64,000 bases of DNA, from positions 67,260,807 through 67,324,806 of the forward strand of contig CM034537.1 in the NCBI GenBank assembly GCA_020002185.1. The letters are read 5' to 3'. Source of the DNA: Paraescarpia echinospica. Taxonomy: Eukaryota > Annelida > Polychaeta > Sabellida > Siboglinidae. The translations under genes were made by a program, and so were the position numbers. Below, one piece after another: positions 34,633-45,820 of this stretch (position 1 is its first letter; each line of letters begins with the position of its first letter). Under the pieces are notes generated by a model. The model made no database searches. It saw only the letters and a program-made list of their open reading frames with translations, and was not told where the DNA came from.

Positions 34633-37600
34633 GTGAGTATGTTCCGTTTTTATGTCTCCCTTGCCATATTTAAATTCTACTTTCGAAACTATTTGTTGCT
34701 ACTGAATATAATAGTATTAGTTCTTGTATACCAAAAGATCGAGTCGTATAACTGTTGCACGAGTTCAGTTGTTATAATGAATAATAGGTGTGGTTGTGGA
34801 TGCGGTTGTGATTTGTGAATGAAGTTGTGGGTGTAAATGTGGTTGTGGGCGTGTTTGTGGTTCATACCGCAGTGAACGTTTTAATTTGTAGAATTGCGTT
34901 ACGTCCTAACCTTTGCAAGTAGACATTTTATAGGGGACTCCCCAATATATTATGCTCAACAGTATCCATACGATTCCAATAATATTCGTTCCTATATTCC
35001 CTACTGTGACGGTGTCACCATGGTTACGGTTTCATTTAGAACCGTGCGAATATGACGTCTTAATGTCTGTACCCGAAAGGCGTCCATTTAACCCCGTTTG
35101 TCTACCACCTAGAAACAACTAGGCATAAGATATCCAAATGTTCGGGTGAGTTTTTCTCTGCCCATTTTGTGTTTTTAAAACGAATTTGGTATATTGTCAT
35201 CGTGCAAATGATGTTTTATTAGCATGTCATGATCCTGGACTTCAGCAGGTACTCCCACTGTTGCTCTCTGTATCCAGCACCCGTGATTGCGACGTGGGGC
35301 GCGTGGTCGCCATGGTCTTGTTCAGTCACGTGTGGCGGAGGAACAAGGTCAAGGACGCGACTTTGCACGCCCAGCGGCGCCAGCTGCGTTGGAACGTCGA
35401 AACAGACGGCTATGTGTTCCAAGCCGACCTGTCCCAACACGTTGCCAGGACCCGGTCCCGGACCCGGACCTGGACACGGATCCACCCAAAGACCAGGTCC
35501 AGGACTCATCACTACAAGTCAGTGGCGGGTTAAGGGTTACAGGGGCGCTGGGAAAAAATGGGATTATGAGGGCCCACGTTTAGGGGTGTCATTTTTAATG
35601 CATTTTTAAAGTAACGTTACGATATATTTTGAATCTTTAATATTTAATTTTGCCTATTTTTCAGACGTACCTACTAACCGCCTAACACAAAGTTTCGTAC
35701 CATTATTACGATATGATTATATAATTATTGTTGTATTTTGGTCATGGGTAAATCGACGTTATTATAACGTTACAAAAAGGTTTTCACGTCTTATAAAATA
35801 TGTGTAATCTAACCTGCTAGAGCTATAGACCACGATTCTGTTCAGTAAAAGTCTCGCCACGATTAAAGTTGTCTAACTCATCTGGAAGACAGGAAACGGT
35901 ATTCGCTTTCCACTTAGTGTCTACCTAAAATCGTCACGTGTATATAATAATAATAATAATAATATCTGCACACAGCCTATGTGAACGTTTACAGCTGGCT
36001 CAGTGGCAACGACGACAACAACAACAACAACAACAACAACAGCCCTGTCCCCCGACAGGCGCTGGTCGAAGTGGAGCTCGTGCAGGTTTGTAAGACGCAG
36101 TTCGATTGGTTTCAACCTGGAAGTGGAACACGTATCGTTATTTCTGATTGGCTGTACAACATATCTCCTTCGAAACGGCGTGCGCTGTTTGAACCGTTTA
36201 TGTCCTTTTGAGAATTACCATTAAATCAATTAAGATATAAAAATGTGCAGTATTCTGGAGAAACGTAGATGAATCAATAACCTTGTGACATAAATGACAT
36301 ACATGAAATTGGCGAGCTTAGGCCTCTAGGTGGTGTATATAACATGTTAATGCAGATTTAATTAATATGACAAAAAGTGCATCTTAATGTATGTCATAAA
36401 AAGTGTTAATTGTTTCTTGTGACTGACAGTGTTACTTGCGGGGTCGGTCGAACGTCCCGTATTCTCGAGTGCTCTGGCGCCGGCGGCAAATGGCACTCTT
36501 GCAGTCCCGAGGTGACGGCAACGGCGGTCTGCGTGAAGAACTCGTGCGATCCGGGTACGTAACCGGCTACCTTTTCAATTGTGTCTTTGGTGCATTGAAC
36601 AATGTTTGCTGTATACCCGGTGTAGTAAGTTGAAAACACTACCCCACAAAACACTATATACGGTAGTATTTTGAATGTACGCTCAAAACACTACCGTATA
36701 TAGTGTTTTGAGCTGGGTAGTGTTTCGAAACTCCAACACCGGATCTGGTGATAATAGCCAAATGAGCACATAAACGTGAAATAGATATTAGCGCAAGTTT
36801 CAAATTGCGACCACTGTTTCGGGCTCGTTGGTCCCTAAATGCAATTTGACGTGCAATACATGTTCAAACTAAACTGTTCTTTATTTTTTCTTGTACTGAA
36901 CCCAATATATAAATTGTATTAGACCTTTAAAAGAGAAAACGACATCGTAATTTGAACGCTGAATTATACTGTCTTTACCCAAAGCGCGTTTGCAGCCGAC
37001 TGGCAGGACACGACTTGGATGGATTTGGGAGCGTACACGCTTCTGCGCTGTGACCATGCGTCGCGTAACGATCTGCGCAGTCTGTTCTGGGTGCTTCCGG
37101 GCGGGCGCAACGTGTCGGACGCACACCTCGTGGACGGCGTACGCAGGTGCGACTGTATATCCGTGCACGGTCCGGAAACTGATTAATCTTAACCTGCATT
37201 TTAATTCTACAATTTATCAAAATAATATTATATATTATACCCGAACATGTATACATCACGGGCACCAGAATGAAATTAATACTGGAGGGCTGAGCCGGAG
37301 CTTCAGCATTACTCGATCACCGCACCCGGGGTAAGACCACATTAAGGATTCGTCCGCCATTACCCACCAAAAGAGTGCCCTTGAAAATACCGTGTTGGTG
37401 TCATGTGTGAATTTTTTTCGAGCACTTTGGCATGGCACATGTCAGTCCAGTGAATACTGAATGTACTACTACATTAGATCTTTCACGAGGTAGTAATAAA
37501 CATACGCTAGTCGTTCGCGTATTCGCACAGTGGCTATTTTGCAAAACGCACCAATATTTCAAAATCCGTCACCAGATTGGAGCGAAATTGAGGGATGTCA

Positions 37601-40600
37601 GGTTTGGGTGGATTTTTCTGAAAACTAAGGTATGAGAATTTGACGAGTTTTCCACAGCACTTGTGTCAATGGAGGTTAAATATGGTGTGAAATTTTCAAG
37701 AAAATTGTATGTCAAATTTAGCAGGAAATGAAGGAAACGTTATAATGGCCGCCTATGTAAAATTTAAATGTGGTCTTACACCACCCGCTCTCTTCCACCA
37801 TAATATCGGACAACGGGGCGGGGGAAGGAGGTGATATTGAAACAATTTCACGGTCGCGTTCCAAATTTGTGAGCTAACCAAAACCCCCTATTGCATCCCC
37901 TCTTGCGGTTCACCAAAACCCATCAACAAAAAACCTCAAACTGCACCCCACTTGAGACTCACCAAAACGCATCAACAAAAAACATCAAACTGCACTCCTC
38001 TTGAAACTCCCCCTTGAAACTACCCAAAATCAACAAAAAAAACTTGCCAAAATATTGGGTGAGCTAATCCTATCTCCATCACACCACCAAAAATATTGAG
38101 GGATCAGCCCCCTAAACCCCCCCCCCCGGTTCCGGCGCCTATGTATATATTCTTGTTGAAGAACAATTATAATTATTACATTATATATTCCGCATTAAAA
38201 TGTCAGGACCTTGTTTATTATTTTGATAAATGAAAAATTGGCACTCCTTTGCTTCGCTCAACTGTTGGAATAACCGATTGTTGAGGAGAAAAAACAATCA
38301 TAAACAAATCCGCGTTATATAGCGTAATGAATGTTGTAGATTTAATCTAAATACTTTTAATTATTATGCATATTTAGGAAGGATGCAATTTCAGACATTC
38401 ACACCCATGCACACGCACGCACGCACGCACGCAAACACACGCAGTAACCCTGCCTATTGTTGACTTCAGGTATCGGGAGCACGACAATGCCCTTGTGGTC
38501 TTCCACGTGCAGGAGACGGACGCCGGCACGTACCACTGCGTGGCGGACATTGGGCAGGCAGACCTGATCAGCCGCGACGTCCCCCTTAGTAAGTCGGTCA
38601 TGTGAGCGTGCATAAGTGTGTGTGTACGCGCGCGCGATTTTGAACACATTTCCTTGTGTGCATGTGTGTGTGTGTGTGTGTGTGCGCGCGCGCGTATGTG
38701 TGCGTGTGCGTATGTGTGTGTATGTATGTGTATGTGTGTAATACTATGAGCACTATGTATACATACATGATGATATTATAGCCAATTACCTATTAAAAAA
38801 CAATTGTAAGGGAAATAGTAACATCTAGATGTGCGGTCGTGCGGCAACACGAACCGGTGTCAGAACGGGGGCACGTGCGTGCACACGAACAGACGCGGCA
38901 CTGGCTACAACTACCTGGTGATGGCGTGTCGGTGTGACGGCGAGTGGCAGGGCGCGTTCTGTGACATAGCGCGAGGCGACGCCGAACGTAAGTCTGCTCG
39001 TCTTGTCGTCATAATCAGTAGGCTTACTAGTGTTATTACAATGAGTAATTCGGTGCAAAAGATGTCAGGACATCGGATACTTAGAAAAGAATCCTTCAAG
39101 TATATACACTGTATATCGTGTGCGGGGTAAGGATAACCTACACAGTAGGTACGTTCTTTCTATTGACAATTATAATAAGTCTAGTTTTTGATAATTTTTT
39201 TGTCATTTTAAGTCTTATCATGGGGTATGAGGCACACGCACACTCAAAGGCGTGCGTACGCACGCACGTACGCACGTACGCACGCACGCACGCACGCACG
39301 TGTACACGTTTTGTCTTCCAGATAATTCAGTGGATCGAGGCATCGCATGCCAGTTCTTAAATTTCTCCTTTGAAAGATTTTCCGTTATTTTAATGGCTGC
39401 TGTTTCAAAAATGTTCCCCAGTCGGACTGTGTAATATTGCATTTTGGAGGGAGGAATTTCGCAGAAAGGTGACGTTGCTACGGAGACAATTCTGCACATG
39501 CAATTGTAGGCATGACGTTTTTTATTGAATTTTCTCTGGGGGGCAATGTCTTAAAAGGGCACTACTAATGGATAAAAAGTTTACACATACATTAATGATT
39601 ACGTTCATAACCCTTAGGCATGTGTTATTATCTTTTTATCCACCTAGTTGTGGGGCCTACAGTGACGAGTGACGATTGCATCTTGGTATGAAAATAAATG
39701 TTACACATATATCCTAGAAACATGTTTTATTACAACCAATACATGTAGTAGTCATAGAAACATGAGACGTATCCTGCAAGTTAGAACGTTTGACAGTTGT
39801 CTCAATTTGACTAGACGAGTTCCATTTCGCGGGTGAATTTCCTAATGAATTTGTCCGTTGATGTCCCAGTATGGGGCTTAGCATCGTCCTGCCTTGTCCA
39901 AGAATCTGACGACAGCGGGTCGAGGGTCATTGTAAGCGGTACCCACACTATTCAGTGCCACCATGAGTCGTGCGTTTCTCGTGTCCTCATTCATACTGGT
40001 GCGGTGATTATCGACCACGAGGTTGTGGTGTCTCACGATCCTTTCAGTCTGCATAGAGTGTGAACTCATACAAGCCAGAGGTGCCAACACCTTCTGAACT
40101 GAACGTGTTTTCCCACTGCTCGGCGGCCCCGTCCGCAAAGTCAGATGCCTAATCTGGGACAAGCCGCCTGACGACGCCCACACCATGCTCAACGAATGAT
40201 CTCAGACTGCGTGACATCACTAACTCCTTCATGTCTTTGATGACGTCCTCATGCTCCGGGTGCATGCGTTCAGACAGGTATTCGTACGATGCTTGCACGA
40301 CCTCCAACCTGATTGCTCGTCTGTCGCGGCGGTTTGTATAAACGAACTGGTGATTACACTTTCGTGTGTTAGGTCCTCTTTTGTGTTATCGGTTGGACAA
40401 CTCACTTTCTCCTCCCTTCTTCCCGGGAATGGTCCATCCCTTATTAGGTTCAACTTCTTGATTGCCGCATCAGTCACAGTGAGAGGATCGCTGATGATTA
40501 AATCACTCTTCTGCAACTTCTTTTGGAGTGTTTCAAATATCTCCAGGATGTCGTCCATCAGTGCAGTGATCAACGTTTGTTGGTGGTTCCAGATTCTCAG

Positions 40601-43494
40601 GAACCCTTTGGCTTCAGCCTTCTCCTTTCTGTCACTGATACTTTCTGGCGCCTGGATCTGTTCCCACACCATAATGCAGGCTGGTAGATTGTTCAGCACA
40701 GCATCCACCACCAGGAGCTCGTGCTGGGCAAACCTGACATCGTGGTGCCGGGGTAACTGTTTGACATTCCCGGCCTGCGCTGACAACATCTTCATCCGTC
40801 TCGGCGTCCGGAAGAATCGTACGAGTCCCAGTAGATTGGACTTCCAGATTCCCAACTCTGGTACTGTGCTGACGACCGACTCAATGGTTAAGTCAGGTCG
40901 GTGTGCAGCATACCAGAATGTTGCCAAACCTCTATGCATTTGGTCAGCAAGCAGACGCCATAATCCACCTTGTCTGCCGGTGTTTGCCACCTCGCCGTCA
41001 ACGGTGACACCAACCAGCTTCGTGTCTTTCTTTACCTCCTGTCAGATCCATACCTTTGTTCACCGCTTCAAGTAGTCCAGGGGAACCGTGCTTCTCTGGC
41101 GAATGCATAACAACTGCTACTTAGAGTTTCCTTTTATTATACCCCAGTGCAAATTAAATCAAACACACTAAAACGAATTAAAAGTAAGCTCTACGAGGGG
41201 CTGGTATGGGAGAATGGGAGCACACTGGGGGGAATTTGGTCTGACTGAGGGGCATACGAAAGGGCTGGGGGCATTGCCCCCACTTTGTACGTTAAAAAAC
41301 GCCCTGATTGTAGGTGACGTGACAGTAGTCGTGTTTCAGCCAGTGCATCAGGAAGTTCGTTGTGGATAGCCATGGTCGTCGGCGCAGTCTTGCTCGTCCT
41401 GGGTATGATTGTCAGGATCGTATTTGTTATCTTCACGTGAGTTGACTGCGACGTTTCTACCTAACACTAACACTACGCACATTAAGGGCAAGGGGTGGCA
41501 TCTTCGAAACAATAAAATCACTTCCAAACCCAAGCCAATAACCATCGGAATTAACTGAATTAATTAACCACATATGGGCCAATGTTCATGCTTTTGTCAA
41601 AAATGTTCACAATTCGTCAAACTTGAAGCCCCTGTAGCTGTACTACCAGTCACAGAAAACATAGTGTTTGTATATAGGTCTACAGTAATGTTACTAAGGT
41701 TGTTTGAACAATGTCCGTATATGACCTCCATCGCCGGTGGGAAATATATATATATATACATATATATTTCAATAGTAAATTGAACTAGGTGGATGCGAAG
41801 TAATTGTAAAATAAAGTAATTTATTACGAAAGTTTCTCAATAGATGGAATTTAAAAGTTGTAACTTGTTTATTTAAGGAAAACGAAGCGAAAGGAACAAG
41901 AAAAAAAAGACAGCACTTTATACGGTAAGCAGAGAGGAGAGAGTGTACGTGTACGTGTGTGCGTGTGTGTGCGTGCGTTTGTATACACGTGCGTGTGTGC
42001 GTTAGCGTGCGTGCGTGCGTGCTTGCGCGAGTGCTGTGACATTAATCTTCACCATGTAAGCTAACCACCGCGTGAGTGGACACTGCCGAGCCGCTCACGA
42101 GGTAAACATACTTCGAGTGGTCACAAGGGCGTGTTTCTCTCGTAGGTGCACGACCCGCAGATGGTCCTGCGCCGGCGCCGATCTACCAAGAACAAGAGCC
42201 GGCCGCTCTTGACGACAACGACTACGACGACAACGACGACGAAGATAGCACCTTCGACGACGATGAAAGCGCGGACTGGGAACAGCAAGGCTGCCACGAC
42301 ATGCCCGTCGAGTACGAGAACTATCTGCGTGTCGACCCGAGAGCCGACGGGTGGGAGGGTTCCACGCGGCATCACCATCGCAACGCGAACTACTACAACT
42401 CGGCGGCCGGCAACGTGAATACGAACGCCGTCCGGCGGCCGGCCCCGGTGTACGACGCCGGCCGTTCGCCGGGCGTGTGGAAGGGACAGCGGCCGGACGG
42501 TCGCCACAAGCTGCCAAGTGATGTCGGATACCTGTACCGGAGCGGTCCAGCCGTCGTCATTCGCCATCCAGAACGCGCCCGTACTGCTAAAAAAGAACCC
42601 GACCTGTCGGCGGAGGCGCGGCCGGGCGGTGGGGAGGGAGCGACTCCGGGACGACACCCACCGCGCTCGGTCGCCAACAGCGGGTCGCCGAGGCTGAGTC
42701 GAGACCGCGGCGTCAAGCACGCACCATGCAAGGCCGGCCGGACCAGGAGTCGCGAACCCTGCAACATCAACAACAACCGCAACACGTCGGCCGTCCAGAC
42801 TGCGTCGGCGACCCCTCCCGATGACGTCGGTGTGTTGCTGGCGCCCTCTGTCGGCTCGACTGTGTCGTCGTCTGGCGGCGGGTCGTCTTTCCCCATCACC
42901 GGCAACGTCAAGGGAAGACCGGGTGTCGGGAGGGCGCATGGTGCTACATCAATGGGCGGAGGAGTTCCTCCTGCGGCTGCCTGTCTCCCCGGAGAGACCC
43001 AGTACTTTGCGCCTCACAAAGGCGGATCCACAGCGAGCATGCGGAGAGTGACCAAGACGGCCGCCAGTCAGACATCTCCTCCGTCGTCGCGGCCAGGAGG
43101 AGCGACAATCCAGGCCGTCACAGGACACCGATGTCTGCCGGCGGACACCTCCTGTCGTCGCCTGCTCCCGGAGGCGAGCCCCCATTCGGCGAGCCCCCAT
43201 TCTCGCTGCATGTCGACGGCGTACGACGACGCACCAGGCGGGTCCTCAGCTCGCGTACACAGCGTGGATCTACACGAGGTGTTCTCGCTGGGACGACTCG
43301 CCACAGCCGGCATCGACGTGGTGGACGTGAACGAGATCTTCAAGTGGATGACCAGTCCTGTCGACTCTTGTCCAGTCGGTATGGACCGTATATCCGACGA
43401 GCCTTCGGACCAGCGGTCGGCCGACCCGGACGAAGTGGACATAGCCAGGATACTTGCTGCTGATGCCGTATGGCGTACGAGCGACAGCACTTGA
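33555..43494 (+). CDS. single-pass membrane protein with three TSP1 repeats, Ig, EGF and long cytoplasmic tail; 10 visible exons, 5' incomplete
   Basis: Exons: 33555-34632, 35278-35517, 35995-36085, 36430-36554, 36996-37146, 38470-38588, 38829-38987, 41340-41436, 41878-41924, 42146-43494. All junctions are AG/GT with matching phase, giving 1151 residues and a TGA. Order: unknown ectodomain (1-305, with a furin-like RTKR near residue 55), TSP1-1 (307-359), TSP1-2 (364-412), Pro-Gly and poly-Thr linkers, TSP1-3 (460-511), Ig (515-600), EGF (604-646), membrane helix (663-686), tail of about 465 residues rich in Gly, Arg, Ser and Pro. No signal peptide is visible, so an upstream exon is missing. 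Likely a cell-surface receptor or shed ligand precursor. Ig-EGF-TM-long tail recalls neuregulin, but the EGF lacks the Arg before its last Cys that ErbB ligands keep. I do not recognise a named orthologue. Confidence 0.88.
34790..34865. repeat. degenerate (GTGGTT/GTGGGC)n repeat
   Basis: Repeated tgtggttgtgg words in the intron after the TSP1-1 exon. Confidence 0.6.
35278..35517 (+). CDS. TSP1/Ig/EGF membrane protein exon with TSP1-2 and Pro-Gly linker
   Basis: Encodes WGAWSPWSCSVTCGGGTRSR with six cysteines, then PGPGPGPGPGHG and a second PGPG stretch. Acceptor tatccag, donor gtcagt. Phase 1 in, 1 out. Confidence 0.9.
35995..36085 (+). CDS. exon with poly-Thr linker and first part of TSP1-3
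   Basis: Eleven consecutive Thr codons (mostly ACA/ACG, a coding microsatellite) lie before SPDRRWSKWSSC. The domain is split: the C-S-V-T-C core is completed by the next exon. Acceptor tttacag, donor gtttgt. Confidence 0.82.
36430..36554 (+). CDS. exon with remainder of TSP1-3
   Basis: Begins with the base completing Ser, then VTCGVGRTSRILECSGAGGK and SPEVTATAVCVKNSC. Acceptor tgacag, donor gtacgt. Confidence 0.87.
36618..36743. mobile_element. hairpin MITE-like element of about 125 bp
   Basis: Near-complete palindrome: ccggtgt...aaaacactacc...cactatatacggtagt on the left is mirrored by actaccgtatatagtg...gggtagtgttt...aacaccgg on the right. In the intron between the TSP1-3 and Ig exons. 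Confidence 0.8.
36996..37146 (+). CDS. exon with first half of Ig domain
   Basis: Reads AYTLLRCDHASRN and SLFWVLPGGRNVSD: first Ig cysteine, core Trp and an N-glycosylation site. Acceptor tttgcag. The exon ends before gtgcga, a weaker donor, but the phase fits the next exon. Confidence 0.8.
37329..37781. mobile_element. 453 bp MITE with 6 bp flanking duplication
   Basis: Ends are inverted: gGGTAAGACCACATTAA at the left and ttaaatgtggtcttacac at the right. CACCCG flanks both sides (37323-37328 and 37782-37787), a likely target-site duplication. No coding content. In the intron between the two Ig exons. Confidence 0.75.
37880..38030. repeat. about 55-60 bp tandem repeat, three copies
   Basis: Units with tcaccaaaacccatcaacaa, aaaacctcaaactgcac and cctcttgaaactc in the Ig intron; followed by a C homopolymer near 38120. 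Confidence 0.7.
38400..38440. repeat. (GCAC)n microsatellite
   Basis: cacgcacgcacgcacgc run just before the second Ig exon. Confidence 0.85.
38470..38588 (+). CDS. exon with second half of Ig domain
   Basis: Reads ALVVFHVQETDAGTYHCVAD: the DxGxYxC signature with the second Ig cysteine. Acceptor gacttcag, donor gtaagt. Confidence 0.9.
38660..38740. repeat. (TG)n / (CG)n microsatellite
   Basis: tgtgtgtgtg run changing to gcgcgcgcgc and back to tgtgtatgtg, in the intron before the EGF exon. Confidence 0.9.
38829..38987 (+). CDS. EGF-like domain exon
   Basis: One six-cysteine EGF module, spacing C-x5-C-x5-C-x16-C-x-C-x8-C, with CQNGGTCVHTN and CRCDGEWQGAFCDIA. The 16-residue third loop is longer than usual. 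Acceptor catctag, donor gtaagt. Confidence 0.9.
39252..39305. repeat. (ACGC)n / (ACGT)n microsatellite
   Basis: cgtacgcacgcacgtacgca tract in the intron after the EGF exon. Confidence 0.9.
39878..41100 (-). pseudogene. hAT-type transposase-derived fossil (ZNF862/KIAA1586-like)
   Basis: On the - strand: DTKLVGVTVDGEVAN and NTGRQGGLWRLLADQMHRGL, then ATFWYAAHRPDLTIESVVST and VPELGIWKSNLL, the core of the hAT-derived transposase group with zinc-finger relatives such as ZNF862. The C-terminal part at 39878-40192 reads HSMQTERIVRHHNLVVDNHR and GTAYNDPRPAVVRFLD, the dimerisation-region pattern. There is a frame break near 41045 and another near 40200, and the N-terminal zinc finger is not seen. 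It lies antisense in the intron between the EGF and membrane exons of the TSP1 gene. Confidence 0.75.
41340..41436 (+). CDS. transmembrane exon
   Basis: Encodes SSLWIAMVVGAVLLVLGMIV followed by RIVFVIFT, one hydrophobic helix with an internal Arg. The acceptor gtgtttcag was chosen because the alternative upstream tag acceptor gives an in-frame stop. Donor gtgagt. Confidence 0.8.
41878..41924 (+). CDS. juxtamembrane basic exon
   Basis: 47 bases encoding TKTKRKEQEKKDSTLY, a basic stop-transfer segment right after the membrane helix. Acceptor atttaag, donor gtaagc; the phase fits both neighbours. Confidence 0.72.
41950..42026. repeat. GT/GCGT microsatellite
   Basis: gtgtgcgtgtg and gcgtgcgtgcgtgc runs in the last intron of the TSP1 gene. 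Confidence 0.85.
42146..43494 (+). CDS. terminal exon: long cytoplasmic tail
   Basis: 449 codons. Starts with a strongly acidic stretch (DNDYDDNDDEDSTFDDDESA), then VEYENYLRV, then low-complexity Gly/Arg/Ser/Pro, and near the C-terminus a more ordered HEVFSLGRLATAGIDVVDVN and EIFKWM. GC content rises sharply compared with the surroundings. Antisense and shifted long frames here are shadows of the GC-rich codons. Confidence 0.88.
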
Positions 43495-45600
43495 TAAGAG
43501 TTCCGGTGACGTCGCTGCAATGTATGTATTGTTGCGAAGTCACGAAACATAGTGGAACTCTTCAAAACGGCCACCTCTCGGAAACGGCCACACGTTGAAA
43601 ACAGCCACTCTATCACCATCTGTCTGATTTTTATATTGAAACCTGTATTAATCTAATTAGGTAAATCCACCCCATTTCTACCCCGTCGTGCAGCCACTGT
43701 AACAGTTTAAATCGACCAGTGTTCACACACAAATATTATCATCACGTATTAGAGACCTTGGCGGCGAATGTTTTCTTATCGAATGCCAAAACCAGTATGT
43801 TTTAATATCAAAACATTGTTTAAATTCATAACAACACTGAACATATGTGTGCGTCTATGTACCCAGTTTTGCCAAGAACTGCACGTCTGTATATCTAACC
43901 AGCCTCGCTAATCGGACCACCTCTTTTAATAAGCCAGTTTGTGTCAGTCACGCGGGTGACCGTTTTAGAGGGATTTTAATGCATACAAAACAGTTTTTCA
44001 TCATCATTTCCAAAATGACCGACCCCGGTTGTATTGGAGAAATATTGGGGGAGATATAGGCCTACAGCTGGGCAACAGGGCGCATCAAACTCCGCCTACA
44101 CTCGAGGATTATTCATGATGGTCTCATGGTGTGACGGAGACTATTATGAAGCGCCCGTGGAAAACACTGTAGACGTAATCGCTAATGACCGAATTGGCTA
44201 CTGAAATCGAGAATTAAATGTAACAGAAATGTTTTATGTCTAGACATGTGTGTCTCGGTGTTAGTTCCTTGGTAATGCTGTCGTTGTGGTCTAGTCTGAC
44301 CGCAATGCGTGAGCGTATATGTTCAACCATGTCTTTGTAATTTGCTGGGAATATTTTTGGTACAAAGCCGAACAACACAAACGGAACAATGAACATCTAA
44401 GAAACACGTTATTGGTGAATTAAATTATGTCAGTAAACATATAAGAAACATATTCTTAATAAATTAAACTGTGTTATTACCTTATCCATGTTAAGCCTAA
44501 GCAAGTTTCATCAATATTTTAATTCTAGTAAATAATGATATATATATATATATACTCACACGCGCACGCAGACACACACACGCACGCACACACGTACGGA
44601 CACACACACTTTTTATTGTAGACACTACATTCGTCAAAACGGTTTGTATGATTCGTCATATTCTATATATTAATTAATACGCTGACATTGGGGTCAGTCC
44701 AGCTGTATCTCATCCCAGGTGCCGAGGTCTGTTCGTCTCTTTATATATTCATTCGCTTCTTCTTGGACCATTGACATCTTCTTCTTTTGAATAATGTGGT
44801 AGCCCCGACTTCCGGGTAATGTGGTAACCCCGACTTCCGGGTAATGTCCCACAGGTTTGTTATTATTATTATTAATTAAGTGCTCTCAACAGAGAGAGGT
44901 GTTTACTCTCCTCCGAGCCGTGGTTGCCGAAGTGTAAAATAAATTACAACAATCCATATAATTTTATACATCTAAGTAGGTCTACTCTAACTTTTAACGT
45001 TCAATAAATACTAATAATGTCACAGTTCCTAAATCCGTAGCATCAACAACTTGAACGCCGGACGTCTCTAGCTGCCGGTTGCTTTCTAGTCCACATCTCA
45101 CAAAGCAGGCCATGGCAGCCTGACTGATTCAGATGTTAAAGGGATAACAAATACACAAGAAGCCAATTTACTCTAAAGATACATGACTCCAAATTGTAGT
45201 CAGTCAGAGGCGACTGATGCTGACAAAACAGACAGAGTTATAGTAAAGGATTTATGTGAGTGACTCAATTTTATGTAGACATTTCACTGCATAATGACAA
45301 TGGTTCTCATAAGTATAATGTTAAATGCTAGTGGGTGAAAGGGATTACAATGATTTAACCTGTAGAGAAATTCATCTAGTTTGACACAAATCAATTTTAT
45401 TTGAACAACTAATAAAGTTTAAAGGCACCTATTTTAAAATGCGCGTGCTGATGAGAAACCGTGAATTGTGTGGCCTTATATAGTTGTGTTTGCGACAATC
45501 GTGTTGCTGCTGGTTGCATAGTTATAGATCTCAGAAAGGGGAGCCTAATCTCGGCAAGAAAGTGTGAAGAAGATTTATGCTCAATTATTACGTTCATTTT
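43495..45600. other. 3' flank of the TSP1 gene and intergenic DNA
   Basis: No gene supported. An AATAAA at 44458-44463 could end the TSP1 transcript. 44530-44610 is a TA run followed by a CA/CGCA microsatellite. 44795-44850 repeats gacttccgggtaatgt twice. Confidence 0.4.
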
Positions 45601-45630
45601 GTTTGTTAGCTGCCAAATACAGAGAACGTA

Positions 45631-45820
45631 TCCTGCGGTCAGTGTGGCCTAGAGGTTATGTTTCCTGCGGTCAGTGTGGCCTAGAGGTTATGTTTCCTGC
45701 GGTCAGTGTGGCCTAGAGGTTATGTTTCCTGCGGTCAGTGTGGCCTAGAGGTTATGTTTCCTGCGGTCAGTGTGGCCTAGAGGTTATGTTTCCTGCGGTC
45801 AGTGTGGCCTAGAGGTTATT
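45631..45820. repeat. 32 bp tandem repeat, six almost identical copies
   Basis: Unit tcctgcggtcagtgtggcct followed by agaggttatgtt. The near identity of copies implies recent expansion. The tggcctagaggtta part resembles a tRNA A-box, so the seed may be the head of a tRNA-derived SINE. Confidence 0.95.

Noticed and set aside
38041..38140. CRISPR-like or phage-like repeats
   Set aside because: The window is clearly eukaryotic; these are simple intronic tandem repeats without regular spacers.
40251..41075. 274-codon + strand frame
   Set aside because: Antisense of the hAT-type sequence, whose - strand reading has recognisable transposase motifs.
41312..41339. Upstream acceptor (gattgtag) for the membrane exon
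   Set aside because: Using it leads to an in-frame TAG before the hydrophobic segment; the gtgtttcag acceptor keeps phase and frame.
42121..42939. 272-codon and other long frames antisense to the TSP1 gene terminal exon
   Set aside because: Shadows of the GC-rich + strand exon, which has splice support and continuous phase.
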